This document shows, in pieces, positions 25,632 to 34,615 of a stretch of DNA of 64,000 nucleotides. The notes below the pieces were generated by a model, which searched no databases, had not been told where the DNA came from, and saw only the letters and a program-made list of their open reading frames with translations. Origin of the DNA: PUPG01 sp031323845 (lineage in GTDB: Bacteria; Bacteroidota; Bacteroidia; Bacteroidales; UBA7960); contig JAVIYP010000003.1 in assembly GCA_031323845.1 (NCBI GenBank), forward strand, positions 1 to 64,000. Direction: 5' to 3'. Positions within the stretch are counted from its first letter, which is position 1, and every line of letters begins with the position of its first letter. The translations under genes were made by a program, and so were the position numbers.

Positions 25632-25661
25632 AAAAAAAAGCCCTCTTACAGGGCTTTTTTT
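25632..25661. terminator. Bidirectional terminator after rpmE2
   Basis: A-run, GCCCT, loop CTTAC, AGGGC, T-run. It lies about 20 bp after the rpmE2 stop on the minus strand and separates it from the GlmU-like gene. Confidence 0.9.
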
Positions 25662-25682
25662 GCATTTTAAGAAGAAAAAGAA

Positions 25683-25946
25683 TTACTTATTCTCTTTCAG
25701 GTGCTTTTTGTATTTGGTCCTGAATTTATCCACACGCCCGGCGGTGTCAACAAGTTGCTGTTTACCGGTGTAAAATGGGTGCGAAGTGTGAGAAATCTCA
25801 AGCTTCACCAGGGGGTATTCGTTACCGTCTTCCCACTTAATGGTTTCTTTGCTTGTGGCTGTAGAGCGTGTCAGAAAGCTGTACTCGTTTGACATATCCT
25901 GGAATACGACAAAACGATAGTTTTTGGGATGGATATCAGGTTTCAT
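25683..25946 (-). CDS. rpmE2: 50S ribosomal protein L31 type B
   Basis: 87 residues. The sequence MKPDIHPKNYRFVVFQD and the ending YTGKQQLVDTAGRVDKFRTK are diagnostic of L31. There are no CxxC zinc ligands, making it the zinc-independent B form that in many bacteria is the only form or replaces the zinc form under zinc shortage. A -7 box at 26019-26026 and the terminator at 25632-25661 make it a single-gene unit. Confidence 0.95.
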   Translation of the reverse strand: MKPDIHPKNYRFVVFQDMSNEYSFLTRSTATSKETIKWEDGNEYPLVKLEISHTSHPFYTGKQQLVDTAGRVDKFRTKYKKHLKENK

Positions 25947-26018
25947 CAGTCTGTGTGTTTGTTGTGATTTTTTTGCCGCCCGGTGGCAGCAGGATTATCT
26001 GTTGTTTTTTTCGGACTG

Positions 26019-26026
26019 CAAAGATA
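26019..26026 (-). promoter_or_regulatory. Predicted -7 box of rpmE2
   Basis: Minus-strand TATCTTTG followed by CAG, a strong match to TAnnTTTG, about 75 nt before the start codon. No Zur-like palindrome was recognised. Confidence 0.6.
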
Positions 26027-26091
26027 GTGTTTTTTTTAGAAAGTCAATATCCTTATTAAAGAATATTATTTTCCCTTTCGGGGAAGGTCCA

Positions 26092-27339
26092 TTAATCCAG
26101 TTTATTCACAACCAGCCCGCTTCTCAGCTTGGGTTCGAACCAGGTGGTTTTGGGTGGCATGATGTTGCCGGTATCGGCAATGTCCATCAGCTGTTTCATA
26201 GTCACAGGATAAAGGGAAAAGGCCAGCTGCATCTCACCGCTGTCCACGCGGCGCTTCAGCTCTTCAAGTCCACGGATGCCCCCCACAAAATCAATGCGTT
26301 TGTCCGTACGGAGGTTTTTTATGCCAAGCACGGGTTCAAGCACCGACCTCGACAGTATGGTAACGTCCAGAACGCCGATGGGGTCGTTGTCGTCGTAGGT
26401 GTGCGGAAGGGCTTTCAAGGCATACCACTCACCGTCAAGGTACATGCTCATCACATGCAGGGCTCCGGGTTTAAAAGGGGTGGCGCCCATGTTCTGAATC
26501 TCAAAATCCTTTTCAAGCTTCTTGAGGAAATTTGCCTTGTCGAGGCCGTTCAGGTCTTTGACCACCCTGTTGTAGTCAATAATGGTCAGCTGGTTGTCAG
26601 GGAACAGCACAGCCATGAAATAGTTGTAAGGCTCCTGCCCGGTATGAGCGGGGTTTTGTTCTCTCTTTTCTTTACCAACGAGGGCGGCGGCAGCCGTGCG
26701 ATGATGGCCGTCGGCAACATAGAAATACCGGACGTCTGTAAAAAGTTGCTCCAGTTTGCTGATCGTTGCATCGTTCTCGATGACCCAGAAGTGATGCCCG
26801 AAACCATCATCTGCAACAAAATCATAGAGCGGAGGAGCGGCTTCCACCACCTCTGCCACAATGGCATCAATGGCATCCACCTGGGGATACGTGAAAAAAA
26901 CGGGCTCGGCATTCGCATTGGTAATGCGGACATGCTTCATGCGATCCTCCTCTTTATCTGGACGGGTGAGCTCATGCTTCTTAATAATGTCGTTCAGATA
27001 ATCCTCTACACCGGCGCAGCCCACAATGCCGTACTGTGTCTTTTTGTTCCAGGTCTGTGCATAGACATAATAGTGCGGTTTTGTATCCCGGACCAGGTAG
27101 CCCTTGCTGATGAACTTTTCAAAATTCTCCTTCGCCTTGTCGTAGACCTGCTGCGAATACAGGTCTGTGTCTTCGGGAAGCTCGATTTCCGGTTTCACCA
27201 CGCGCAAAAAGGAGTACGGGTTGTTGCCGGCTTCCTGTCGCGCCTCTTCTGAGTTTAATACATCATAAGGCCGTGAAGCCAGGTCTTTAACTAGTTCAGC
27301 AGGAGGTCTGTACCCCCTGAAAGGTTTTAAAATTGCCAT
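26092..27339 (-). CDS. DUF1015 family protein
   Basis: 415 residues beginning MAILKPFRGYRPPAELVKDLASRPYDVLN, the hallmark of DUF1015. Conserved blocks HYYVYAQTWNKKTQYGIVGC, HVRITNANAEPVFFTYP and YVADGHHRTAAAALV (a His-rich motif likely to bind metal or phosphate) are present. The family is strongly linked by neighbourhood to serine biosynthesis, as here where serA and serC lie directly upstream on the same strand with gaps of about 130-190 bp. A role in serine or phosphoserine metabolism is inferred only from that linkage; some annotations call the family a putative serine/threonine-utilising kinase. Confidence 0.88.
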   Translation of the reverse strand: MAILKPFRGYRPPAELVKDLASRPYDVLNSEEARQEAGNNPYSFLRVVKPEIELPEDTDLYSQQVYDKAKENFEKFISKGYLVRDTKPHYYVYAQTWNKKTQYGIVGCAGVEDYLNDIIKKHELTRPDKEEDRMKHVRITNANAEPVFFTYPQVDAIDAIVAEVVEAAPPLYDFVADDGFGHHFWVIENDATISKLEQLFTDVRYFYVADGHHRTAAAALVGKEKREQNPAHTGQEPYNYFMAVLFPDNQLTIIDYNRVVKDLNGLDKANFLKKLEKDFEIQNMGATPFKPGALHVMSMYLDGEWYALKALPHTYDDNDPIGVLDVTILSRSVLEPVLGIKNLRTDKRIDFVGGIRGLEELKRRVDSGEMQLAFSLYPVTMKQLMDIADTGNIMPPKTTWFEPKLRSGLVVNKLD

Positions 27340-27524
27340 TTTCGTTCAGTAATAATTAAAATATTTATAACTGTAATTATTCGCTTCTCAATTCAGATCA
27401 ACAATATATTATTGAAATGAGGACAGGGGTGTTCAGTCAAACCGGGAATATCGTTTTGCAGAAAACCCCTGACTCCTGACGTTCAATCATGATTTGTTTT
27501 AAGCAAGGTGCAAATGATCCTGAG

Positions 27525-28445
27525 TTAATTCACTTTAAAGGTGTCATCGCCTTTCTCCAGGAAGTTGACGATTTGCGTGGCAGCGGCAATTCCTGCATTG
27601 ATGTTGGCTTCTGCGGTTTGCGCGCCCATTTTTTTGGCGGTAAACACATAGCGCCCAGGATATTTTTCCTCGACCTCTCCGCGGCAATCCGGGGCAACAT
27701 CCGAAAGATACACGAAATCGCTGCGCTCTTCCATAAGTTTCAGAAGGCCTTCCTCATCCATCACTTCCTTACGTGCGGTGTTCACCAGGGTGCCGCCTTT
27801 GGGCATGAGGTTCAGCAGGTCGTAGCCGATCGACTTTTTTGTTTGCTCGTTCGCAGGAATATTTAGCGAAATGTACCGGCAGGTGCTGTAGAGCTCTTCG
27901 GCTGACGCCAGGGGGGTGATCCCGTCTTTTTTGATATCCTCATCTTTCACAAAGGGATCATACGCATACAGTTCCATGCCAAAACCTTTGGCAATTTCCG
28001 CTACGAACTTGCCCACGTTGCCATAGGCGTGGATGCCCAGCTTTTTGCCGCGCAGCTCACTGCCTGACTTACCGTTAAAGGCATTTCTTACCTGGTACAG
28101 CATCATGCCGAAAGCGAGTTCCGCCACGGCGTTTGAATTTTGTCCGGGTGTGTTCATGGCCACAACACCCGCTTTGGTGCAAGCCTCCAGGTCAATGTTG
28201 TCGAAACCTGCACCGGCCCTGACGATCACCTTCAACGCTCCGGCTGCACCGATAATATCGGCAGTGGCTTTGTCGCTGCGGATGATCATGGCATCCACGT
28301 CGGCGGCAGCCTGCTTCCATTCGTCGGCTGAAGCATATTTTTCCAGCAGGATCGTTTCGTAACCGGCTTTGTCGAACACCTTTCGGATGCCGTCAACGGC
28401 TACGGGAGCAAATGGCTTCTCAGTTGCTATCAATACTTTTTTCAT
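27525..28445 (-). CDS. serA: D-3-phosphoglycerate dehydrogenase, short form
   Basis: 306 residues of the D-2-hydroxyacid dehydrogenase family: substrate-domain motif VRAGAGFDNIDLEACTKAGV, NAD-binding region GKKLGIHAYGNVGKFVA, and the catalytic Arg/Glu/His region LVNTARKEVMDEEG followed by SDVAPDCRG. The usual GxGxxG is changed to HAYGNVG. There is no C-terminal ACT domain, so feedback control by serine through that domain is absent. Position between serC and the DUF1015 gene supports 3-phosphoglycerate as substrate and entry into serine synthesis. The canonical His near the end of the family signature was not found in the usual context, so activity should not be assumed to be fully typical. 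Confidence 0.85.
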   Translation of the reverse strand: MKKVLIATEKPFAPVAVDGIRKVFDKAGYETILLEKYASADEWKQAAADVDAMIIRSDKATADIIGAAGALKVIVRAGAGFDNIDLEACTKAGVVAMNTPGQNSNAVAELAFGMMLYQVRNAFNGKSGSELRGKKLGIHAYGNVGKFVAEIAKGFGMELYAYDPFVKDEDIKKDGITPLASAEELYSTCRYISLNIPANEQTKKSIGYDLLNLMPKGGTLVNTARKEVMDEEGLLKLMEERSDFVYLSDVAPDCRGEVEEKYPGRYVFTAKKMGAQTAEANINAGIAAATQIVNFLEKGDDTFKVN

Positions 28446-28577
28446 AATACAAACTTTTAAGGTTTATAGCTATGCGGCCGCAGAAACACAGGTTGATGTT
28501 GCCGGCATATTTGCTGTGCCGGAACGGCTTTAAAGCAAGTCAAAACGGTGATTCTGCAGCCGGTAATACAGTTAAAT

Positions 28578-29651
28578 TTATTTTGCGTGTGTTTTTTCAA
28601 ACTCCTGCATGACGTCAATCAGTGCCTGAACGCTCTCTTTTGGCATGGCATTGTATGTTGACGCCCTGAAGCCGCCTACCGACCGGTGGCCTTTGAGTCC
28701 GATCATGCCCTTGCCTGTGGCAAACTCCAGGAAGGCCTTCTCCAGCTCCTGGTACTCGGGCTGCATCACAAAGCAGATGTTCATGATGGAACGGCTGTCG
28801 GCTGCAGCTGTGCCGACAAACAATTTGTTCCTGTTGATCTCGTCATAAAGCAGCGTGGCTTTTTCCTGGTTCATCTTCTGCATCACACCGACACCGCCCA
28901 GCTTCTTAAGCCAGCGGAGTGTTTCCATGCAGGTGTAAATGGGTAAGCACGGAGGGGTATTAAACATCGACCCGTTTTCGATGTGCGTCTCATATTTGAG
29001 CATGGTGGGAATGTAACGGTCAACCTTACCGAGCAGGTCATCGCGAATGATGATGAAGGTTGCACCGGCAGGGCCAAGGTTCTTCTGAGCACCACCGTAG
29101 ATCATGCCGTATTTTGAGATGTCAACGGGGCGGCTGAAAATGTCCGAACTCATATCCGCGATAAGCGGCACAGGACTGTCATAATCCTCGAAGATCTCCG
29201 TTCCGAAAATGGTATTGTTGGTGGTGATGTGAAAGTAGTCGGCGTCGGCGGGAATGGTAAAGCCTTTGGGAATGTAGTTGAAGTTCTTGTCAGCCGAGGA
29301 TGCCACTACGTCAACTTCTCCAAAGCCTTTGGCTTCCTTAATGGCTTTTTTCGCCCAGGTGCCTGTTTCCAGGTAGGCCGCTTTTTTATTCATCAGGTTA
29401 TAGGGGATCATGCAGAATTGCAGGCTCGCACCTCCTCCGAGAAACAATACATGATAGTTGTCAGGAATATCCAGCAACTCTTTGAACAGCGCTACGGTTT
29501 CATCCATGACGGCCTGGAAATCTTTGCCGCGATGGGAAAGCTCCATTACCGACAATCCAATACCGTTGAGGTCTAACACCGCCTTTGCAGTGTTTTCAAT
29601 TACTTCCTTTGCCAAAATTGAAGGTCCGGCACTAAAATTATGTTTTTTCAT
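28578..29651 (-). CDS. serC: Phosphoserine aminotransferase
   Basis: 357 residues, beginning MKKHNFSAGPSILAKEVI and containing VLFLGGGASLQFCMIPYNL, YLETGTWAKKAIKEAK and the PLP lysine in YGGAQKNLGPAG. It transfers the amino group from glutamate to 3-phosphohydroxypyruvate. In organisms using the deoxyxylulose-phosphate route to PLP it also aminates 2-oxo-3-hydroxy-4-phosphobutanoate, the step after PdxB, which is encoded at 43520-44662. First gene of the probable serC-serA-DUF1015 unit. No clear -7 box was found in its 300-bp upstream region. Confidence 0.97.
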   Translation of the reverse strand: MKKHNFSAGPSILAKEVIENTAKAVLDLNGIGLSVMELSHRGKDFQAVMDETVALFKELLDIPDNYHVLFLGGGASLQFCMIPYNLMNKKAAYLETGTWAKKAIKEAKGFGEVDVVASSADKNFNYIPKGFTIPADADYFHITTNNTIFGTEIFEDYDSPVPLIADMSSDIFSRPVDISKYGMIYGGAQKNLGPAGATFIIIRDDLLGKVDRYIPTMLKYETHIENGSMFNTPPCLPIYTCMETLRWLKKLGGVGVMQKMNQEKATLLYDEINRNKLFVGTAAADSRSIMNICFVMQPEYQELEKAFLEFATGKGMIGLKGHRSVGGFRASTYNAMPKESVQALIDVMQEFEKTHAK

Positions 29652-29955
29652 AGTGATGGTATTTTGATGGTTATTGAAAAATGTTGTTAAACATTGTAAA
29701 ATGCGCTGCTGTCCTTACCAGTCCACCAAAGGGATCAAACCAACAAGGAAATCGTTTGAATAAAAAAGTTAACCGGAAAATTCTGGTTGCCCACTTTGTT
29801 GCAAGATGCAACTTTTTTTCCTAATTTACTGCAAAAATGGCAAAATAAAACAAGAGGCAAAAGAAAAACGTCAATTTTATTTTTCAAAGTATATCTTTAT
29901 ACCTGCAATCGTGCACAGCACTAACATGTAAACCTGGATTGGTAAGGTTTTTATC
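29652..29955. other. Divergent gap between serC and acyl-CoA reductase gene
   Basis: No gene recognised. It contains a perfect palindrome GTTGCAAGATGCAAC (29798-29812) followed by seven T residues, which might be an operator shared by the divergent genes or a small terminator-like hairpin. A near-match to the -7 box (TATCTTTA, about 29890) lies before the plus-strand gene. Confidence 0.45.
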
Positions 29956-31038
29956 ATGCATACAGTCGTTGCTCAGCGCATACATGCTTTTGTAAAACTT
30001 GGGGAAAGCCTCAGGCGCATTGCGGATGTTCTTTCGGAAGAAAACCACCCCGAAGTTCTTTCTGTGGGAGAAAGACATCTTTTTGATGTGAGCCTGAAGA
30101 GCGAACAGCTCAACCCCTGGTTCGCCCGCCGTGAAATTGCCCGCACATTCAGGGCCCTGGCTTTTATGCTTGGCAAAGATGCCCTGCACGAATGGGTCGG
30201 CAGATACCCGGCCTTCAGCAAAGGCTTGCCCCGTGAAAAAAAAGTGGCGGTCATCATGGCCGGCAATATCCCGTTGGTGGGTTTTCACGATTTTTTGTGC
30301 GTAGTCCTCAGTGGGCATGGCTTTACCGGTAAATTATCCTCACAAGACAGCCTGCTGCCGCCCGCACTTTCGGAACTGCTTGTCTCCTATCTGCCTGCGC
30401 TGCAATCCAGGATACGTTTTACAAACAATGATGTTGCAGAAGCGGATGCCATAATTGCCACCGGAAGCGACAATACCGCCCGTTATTTTGAGTACCGCTA
30501 TGCGGATAAGCCCTGCATCATCAGGAAAAACCGCAATTCAGCAGCGGTGATCACTGGCCGTGAAACTATGGAGCAACTGCAAAGTCTCGGTGAGGATGTT
30601 TTTGCCTATTACGGCCGCGGATGCCGCAGCGTTTCCCTGATGATGCTTCCGGCATCATACGACATACAACGTCTTAAACAAGCCTGGTCTACCTGCAGTC
30701 ATGTGCTGATGAATAAAAAGTACAGGAACAACCTCAGGTACAACCGTGCATTCTTTAATGCCGCCGGCAGGCCTTTTCACGACTTGCCGGGTTGTCTTCT
30801 GGTGAATGACGGGCGGCCGGATTCGCCGGTTTCCGTTTTGCACGCTTCTCAATATAAAGATATAGCTGAAGCGGAAGCCCGCCTGCACCTCATGCAATCG
30901 TCGCTGCAATGTGTGGTTTGCGCCGAGGACATCAACGCGGGTGAGGTGCCGGTTTGCAAACCCGGACAGGCACAGTACCCAAGGGCGAGTGATTATGCTG
31001 ACGGGACAGACACCATGCTGTTCCTCTCAGGGCTTTAA
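29956..31038 (+). CDS. LuxC-type acyl-CoA reductase
   Basis: 360 residues of the LuxC/acyl-CoA reductase family, an aldehyde-dehydrogenase-like fold reducing acyl-CoA or acyl-enzyme to aldehyde with NADPH. The catalytic cysteine is Cys223 in YYGRGCRSVSL. VAVIMAGNIPLVGFHDFL (about 97-114) and IIATGSDNTARYFEYRY resemble the cofactor-binding region. I recall the same gene next to serC-serA in other Bacteroidota, often with a dicluster ferredoxin gene, which is absent here. The aldehyde product and its use are unknown; there is no long-chain or luciferase context. Confidence 0.8.
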   Translation: MHTVVAQRIHAFVKLGESLRRIADVLSEENHPEVLSVGERHLFDVSLKSEQLNPWFARREIARTFRALAFMLGKDALHEWVGRYPAFSKGLPREKKVAVIMAGNIPLVGFHDFLCVVLSGHGFTGKLSSQDSLLPPALSELLVSYLPALQSRIRFTNNDVAEADAIIATGSDNTARYFEYRYADKPCIIRKNRNSAAVITGRETMEQLQSLGEDVFAYYGRGCRSVSLMMLPASYDIQRLKQAWSTCSHVLMNKKYRNNLRYNRAFFNAAGRPFHDLPGCLLVNDGRPDSPVSVLHASQYKDIAEAEARLHLMQSSLQCVVCAEDINAGEVPVCKPGQAQYPRASDYADGTDTMLFLSGL

Positions 31039-31120
31039 AGGCGGTGCTTCACAACAGGCGGATGTTAGCCAGGCGCAGCACGGCCGGATATGTTCCGGCT
31101 GCCTGTGGGGTTTTTCTGCT

Positions 31121-31846
31121 TCAGGCTGTTGGGAACAGCTGGCGGCTGAAGCTGATGATCACCATCAGGAGGCTTACGGCAATGGCGATGCCTGCGGCAA
31201 TCACAATGGAAGGAACATCCTGCTGCCGTTTCAGGATGATGCCTGTGAATGCCCATATAACGGCCAGTCCGGCGAATGGGTTTTCCAGCTTATAAACCAC
31301 GGCAGCCGTGATCAGGCATCCCGCAGCAATCATTACTATTGTCCATACTTCATCCGGGATGCCCCATCCTCCCCACTGGTATTTGACCAGCAAGACCGTT
31401 ACATTGGCAATGGTGGCGATGCAGATCCACCCCAGGTAAATACCGAAAACAGCCCTGCTTAGTCCTGCAGGGAAAGGCATCAGCTTCTGGTTGATGACCA
31501 CAAGGGTGGCCAGCAGGGCGAGCATAAGGATCAGTGACCAGAACATGCGGTCGTAATGCCAGGCAAAGATCCAGGTGGCGTTCAGCACACAGCTCAGCGC
31601 AAAAAGCCAGCCCAGTGCAGCGATCATTTGCTTGTTTTCTTCACGGAACTGCAACAGGACGAAGACCATCAGCATCAGGTAAATAATACCCCAGATAGAG
31701 AAAGTGATGCCGGCCGGAGCAAAGAGGTTCGGATAGGCTGCGGATATTTGTCCGGTGGTTTTTCCGTTGATGGGCAAGGCATTGGCCAGGTAGTTTACAA
31801 AAACCATCAGTGCAAAGGCGAGAATGTTGATGTACTTGATTGGCAT
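31121..31846 (-). CDS. TspO/MBR-related membrane protein
   Basis: 241 residues with six to seven hydrophobic helices. The segment NLFAPAGITFSIWGIIYLML and the later WIFAWHYDRMFWSLI and GIYLGWICIATIANVTVLLV resemble the tryptophan-rich TspO/MBR family, though the protein is longer than the ~160 residues of bacterial TspO. The family binds porphyrins or other hydrophobic ligands. Bacteroidota have many such longer relatives of unknown role. Downstream of the divergent acyl-CoA reductase gene and upstream neighbours are also membrane proteins, without an obvious functional link. Confidence 0.65.
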   Translation of the reverse strand: MPIKYINILAFALMVFVNYLANALPINGKTTGQISAAYPNLFAPAGITFSIWGIIYLMLMVFVLLQFREENKQMIAALGWLFALSCVLNATWIFAWHYDRMFWSLILMLALLATLVVINQKLMPFPAGLSRAVFGIYLGWICIATIANVTVLLVKYQWGGWGIPDEVWTIVMIAAGCLITAAVVYKLENPFAGLAVIWAFTGIILKRQQDVPSIVIAAGIAIAVSLLMVIISFSRQLFPTA

Positions 31847-31897
31847 GGGATGTGTGTTTTGAATGCTTGAGGGTGTGTGACTGAATGTTGATGATGC

Positions 31898-32827
31898 TTA
31901 CTCCGGTAATTCGACAACGGCCTCCTTGTCATCAGTAATCAGAACGGCATTGCCTTTGGGCGTGATGCCGTGCCCGAACTTGTTGGCCCATTGTCGTGTA
32001 AATTCGGCGCCAAACAGCAGGATCAGCGCCACATAGGATGTCCAGATCAGGATGAGGATGATGGCCCCTGCAGCGCCGTAAACGGATGCCGGGCTGAATT
32101 TGCTGAAGTACATACTGAGGCCGTATTGCCCTATGGCGAACAACACGGCAGTAAGGAATGCCCCTATCCACACCGATCGCCAGCGTATAATGGCATCCGG
32201 CAGAATTTTAAACATCAGGGCAAATAAGGTGGTGGTTACCAGCAATGAAAGGGCATAATGTGTCAGGGTTACCAGGGGTGAACCCAGCGTGGGCCAGTGC
32301 GTAACGAGCCAGTCGCCCAAAACAGCAAGTAAAGAAGTGACGATAAACGACACCAGCAGCAAAAAGCCAATGGCAAGAACCAGTCCAAACGACAGCAGCC
32401 GGTCTTTTACATACTTGAGAAAGGCTTGTTTTGGCTTGGGCATGACACCCCATATTCGGTTCAGGGAGAGTTGCAAGTGGTAAAAAACGGAGGTGGCCCC
32501 AAACAGCAGCAGGCCAATGCCGATAAGCATAGCCGTGGTTGAAGAGCCGGTTTGCGCAGCATTCGCAATCATGATCTCAACAGAGCGGGCGGTTTCCTTT
32601 CCGATCATGGCGCTGATTTGAGCCGACAGCTCTTTGGCTACGGCATCTTCGCCAAAAAAATACCCTGATATAACAATGATGATCAACAAGAGGGCAGGTA
32701 AAGAAAAAATGGAGTAATAGGCCAGGATGGCACTCTGACGCCAGGGACCGGCCTCATTCCAGTGAATGGCGGTCTTTTTTACAACCTCCCACAGGTCTTT
32801 TGTAACGTTTACGGATAGGCCCATCAT
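31898..32827 (-). CDS. YihY/BrkB-family membrane protein
   Basis: 309 residues with about six membrane helices. Family landmarks: WNEAGPWRQSAILAYYSIFSLPALLLII near the N-terminus, FYHLQLSLNRIWGV, a long internal helix pair, and YGAAGAIILILIWTSYVALILLFGAEFTR near the C-terminus. Once annotated as ribonuclease BN, the family is now treated as inner-membrane proteins of uncertain function, possibly transporters. Start at the first of two adjacent Met codons is uncertain by one residue. It is 15 bp downstream of the DUF4159 gene and probably co-transcribed. Confidence 0.85.
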   Translation of the reverse strand: MMGLSVNVTKDLWEVVKKTAIHWNEAGPWRQSAILAYYSIFSLPALLLIIIVISGYFFGEDAVAKELSAQISAMIGKETARSVEIMIANAAQTGSSTTAMLIGIGLLLFGATSVFYHLQLSLNRIWGVMPKPKQAFLKYVKDRLLSFGLVLAIGFLLLVSFIVTSLLAVLGDWLVTHWPTLGSPLVTLTHYALSLLVTTTLFALMFKILPDAIIRWRSVWIGAFLTAVLFAIGQYGLSMYFSKFSPASVYGAAGAIILILIWTSYVALILLFGAEFTRQWANKFGHGITPKGNAVLITDDKEAVVELPE

Positions 32828-32842
32828 TTTACTCTTTAAAGC

Positions 32843-33499
32843 TTAAAACTCACCCTGCCTGTTAAAAACGTATTGCAAGATATTTGCTCCCATTTGCAGC
32901 GCCTTCAGCCGCACCTCTTCTGGATTTCCGTGAACGGCCTGATCTTCCCACCCGTTGCCCAGGTCTATTTCATAAGTATAATACAGTACAAGGCGTCCGT
33001 CGTAAAAAATTCCGAAACCCTGCGGAGGCTTTCCGTCATGCTCATGAATTTTTGGCGGGCCATCAGGAAACGAAAAGGACTGATGATATATGGGGTGGGA
33101 GAAGGGCAACTCAATAAGTTCATGGTCCGGGAAAATTTTTTTCAATTCTCTGCGGAAGTAGGGATCAAGGCCATAATTGTCGTCAACATGCAGAAAACCG
33201 CCACCTGTAAGGTAATTTCGGATGTTCTGCGCCTCCTGCGCGGAAAAAACCACATTGCCATGCCCTGTCATGTAAACAAAAGGGTAATTGAACAGCTGGG
33301 AGCTCCCTGCCTCTACGGTGGCGATGTGCTGACTTATCGTGGTGCCAATGTGTTCGTTGGCAAAACGCACAAGGTTGGGCAGGGCCGTCGGATTGGAATA
33401 CCAGTCGCCACCACCGCGATACTTAAGCGTGGCTATCTGGTAGTGCTGCGCCTGAATGCCCATTGGCAGAAAAAAGAGTAGGATCAGGATAATTTTCAT
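32843..33499 (-). CDS. Exported DUF4159 protein
   Basis: 218 residues with a clear signal peptide (MKIILILLFFLPMGIQAQ). The body, QIATLKYRGGGDWYSNPTAL with YMTGHGNVVFSAQEAQNIRNYL and FLHVDDNYG, matches DUF4159, a family with a glutamine-amidotransferase-like/flavodoxin-like fold often encoded with MoxR ATPase and VWA proteins. None of those partners is here; it stands with the YihY-like gene. Function unknown. Confidence 0.8.
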   Translation of the reverse strand: MKIILILLFFLPMGIQAQHYQIATLKYRGGGDWYSNPTALPNLVRFANEHIGTTISQHIATVEAGSSQLFNYPFVYMTGHGNVVFSAQEAQNIRNYLTGGGFLHVDDNYGLDPYFRRELKKIFPDHELIELPFSHPIYHQSFSFPDGPPKIHEHDGKPPQGFGIFYDGRLVLYYTYEIDLGNGWEDQAVHGNPEEVRLKALQMGANILQYVFNRQGEF

Positions 33500-33548
33500 G
33501 AGTTAATAATAACTTAGGTACTTTATTGTCTGTGTTATGATTGAATTT

Positions 33549-33850
33549 GCAGATGTGCAAATGTGCAGATGTGCAAATGTGCAGATATGCCATGTTTGCA
33601 GAAATTTTTCACTTTTCATTTTTCATTTTTCACTTTATTAGCTTTTGGCCTTTGGCTTTTAGCAAGAAGATCTGAAACGAGCTTCCGCCTTCGAGCTATC
33701 TTGTTTCCTTCGGGCTCCTAATCCTTCAAAAAGAAAAAACCAACAAATAAACGATTAAACGATTAAACGATTCAACAATAGTTTTCTGACTTCTGACCTC
33801 TGGCCTTCGACTTCAGACTTCCTGGCAGATTTCTCACTACGTTCGAAATA
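33549..33850. repeat. Longest mosaic intergenic repeat, four module types in series
   Basis: Fills most of the 33500-33897 gap. Order on the plus strand: octamer array GCAGATGTGCAAATGT; TTTTTCACTTTTCATTTTTC; GCTTTTGGCCTTTGGC; a 70-bp unique segment; CAACAAATAAACGATTAAAC; then CTGACTTCTGACCTCTGGCC and CAGATTTCTCACTACGTTCG. The first three modules match 13559-13673 inverted, the octamer module matches 617-757, and the last matches about 6230-6300. Confidence 0.88.
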
Positions 33851-33897
33851 AACCTCTTCCCGGGAGATCATGATCTACGAAATGCTCATTTCATGAA

Positions 33898-34605
33898 CTA
33901 CAAAAGCCCGTTCGCGGTGTTCCACTGGATACAAAGCGCCAGGGCTGCCGTCTCGGTTCTTAAACGGTGAGCCCCCATGCTTATTGCCTTAAAACCACGA
34001 TCCTGGGCCGCTGCAATTTCCGCTGCTGTAAAATCTCCTTCCGGCCCGACAAGTACCAGGGTGTTCCTGCCCGGCTCGCAGCTTTCTGACGTGCTGAACT
34101 TTTCGCCGCCGGCACAATGGGCGATCAGCGCAACTTCCGGCAATGGCTGACTGATAAACTCCGCCAGTGTATGCGCCGGGTTCAGCTTCGGCAGGTAAGC
34201 CCGGAGCGATTGTTTCATGGCCGCCACCATTATTTTTTCCAGCCGATGGGTTTTAAGCACACGCCGTTCGCTCTTTTCACAGATCAAAGGTGTGATTTCG
34301 TCCACCCCGCATTCCGTTGCCTTCTCCAGAAACCACTCAAAACGGTCGATGTTTTTGGTGGGTGCTACTGCAATATGAAGGTGAAAAGGCCTTTTTCCGA
34401 AGCCTTCCTGCCTGTGAACGATGGTTGCGGTAGTTTCCGCCGGGTGTACCTCAAGAAGGTGTGCCCTGCACCAGGTACCCCTTCCGTCAACAATACCGAT
34501 CTCATCCCCGGGCTTCATACGCAACACCCGTGTGCAATGCCTGCTTTCATCGCCATCAAGGGTAATCACATCCCCGCTCAGATCCTTAACATAGAAAAGA
34601 TGCAT
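33898..34605 (-). CDS. rsmE: 16S rRNA (uracil-1498-N3)-methyltransferase
   Basis: 235 residues, SPOUT-class methyltransferase. The N-terminal PUA-like domain has HYVKDLSGD-type features with LDGDESRHCTRVLRMKPGD, and the C-terminal SAM-binding knot carries LVLVGPEGDFTAAEI and MGAHRLRTETAALA, both diagnostic of RsmE. It methylates U1498 in the decoding centre of 16S rRNA. It lies 10 bp after the mscS-like gene and so appears to be the last gene of a three-gene transcript beginning with the 1011-residue protein, although a functional relation is not evident. Confidence 0.95.
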   Translation of the reverse strand: MHLFYVKDLSGDVITLDGDESRHCTRVLRMKPGDEIGIVDGRGTWCRAHLLEVHPAETTATIVHRQEGFGKRPFHLHIAVAPTKNIDRFEWFLEKATECGVDEITPLICEKSERRVLKTHRLEKIMVAAMKQSLRAYLPKLNPAHTLAEFISQPLPEVALIAHCAGGEKFSTSESCEPGRNTLVLVGPEGDFTAAEIAAAQDRGFKAISMGAHRLRTETAALALCIQWNTANGLL

Positions 34606-34615
34606 GATGCTCCGG

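Noticed and set aside
25924..27252. 442-residue plus-strand frame opposite DUF1015
   Set aside because: Long, but antisense to a well-conserved protein and without recognisable motifs; high-GC codon bias creates long shadow frames.
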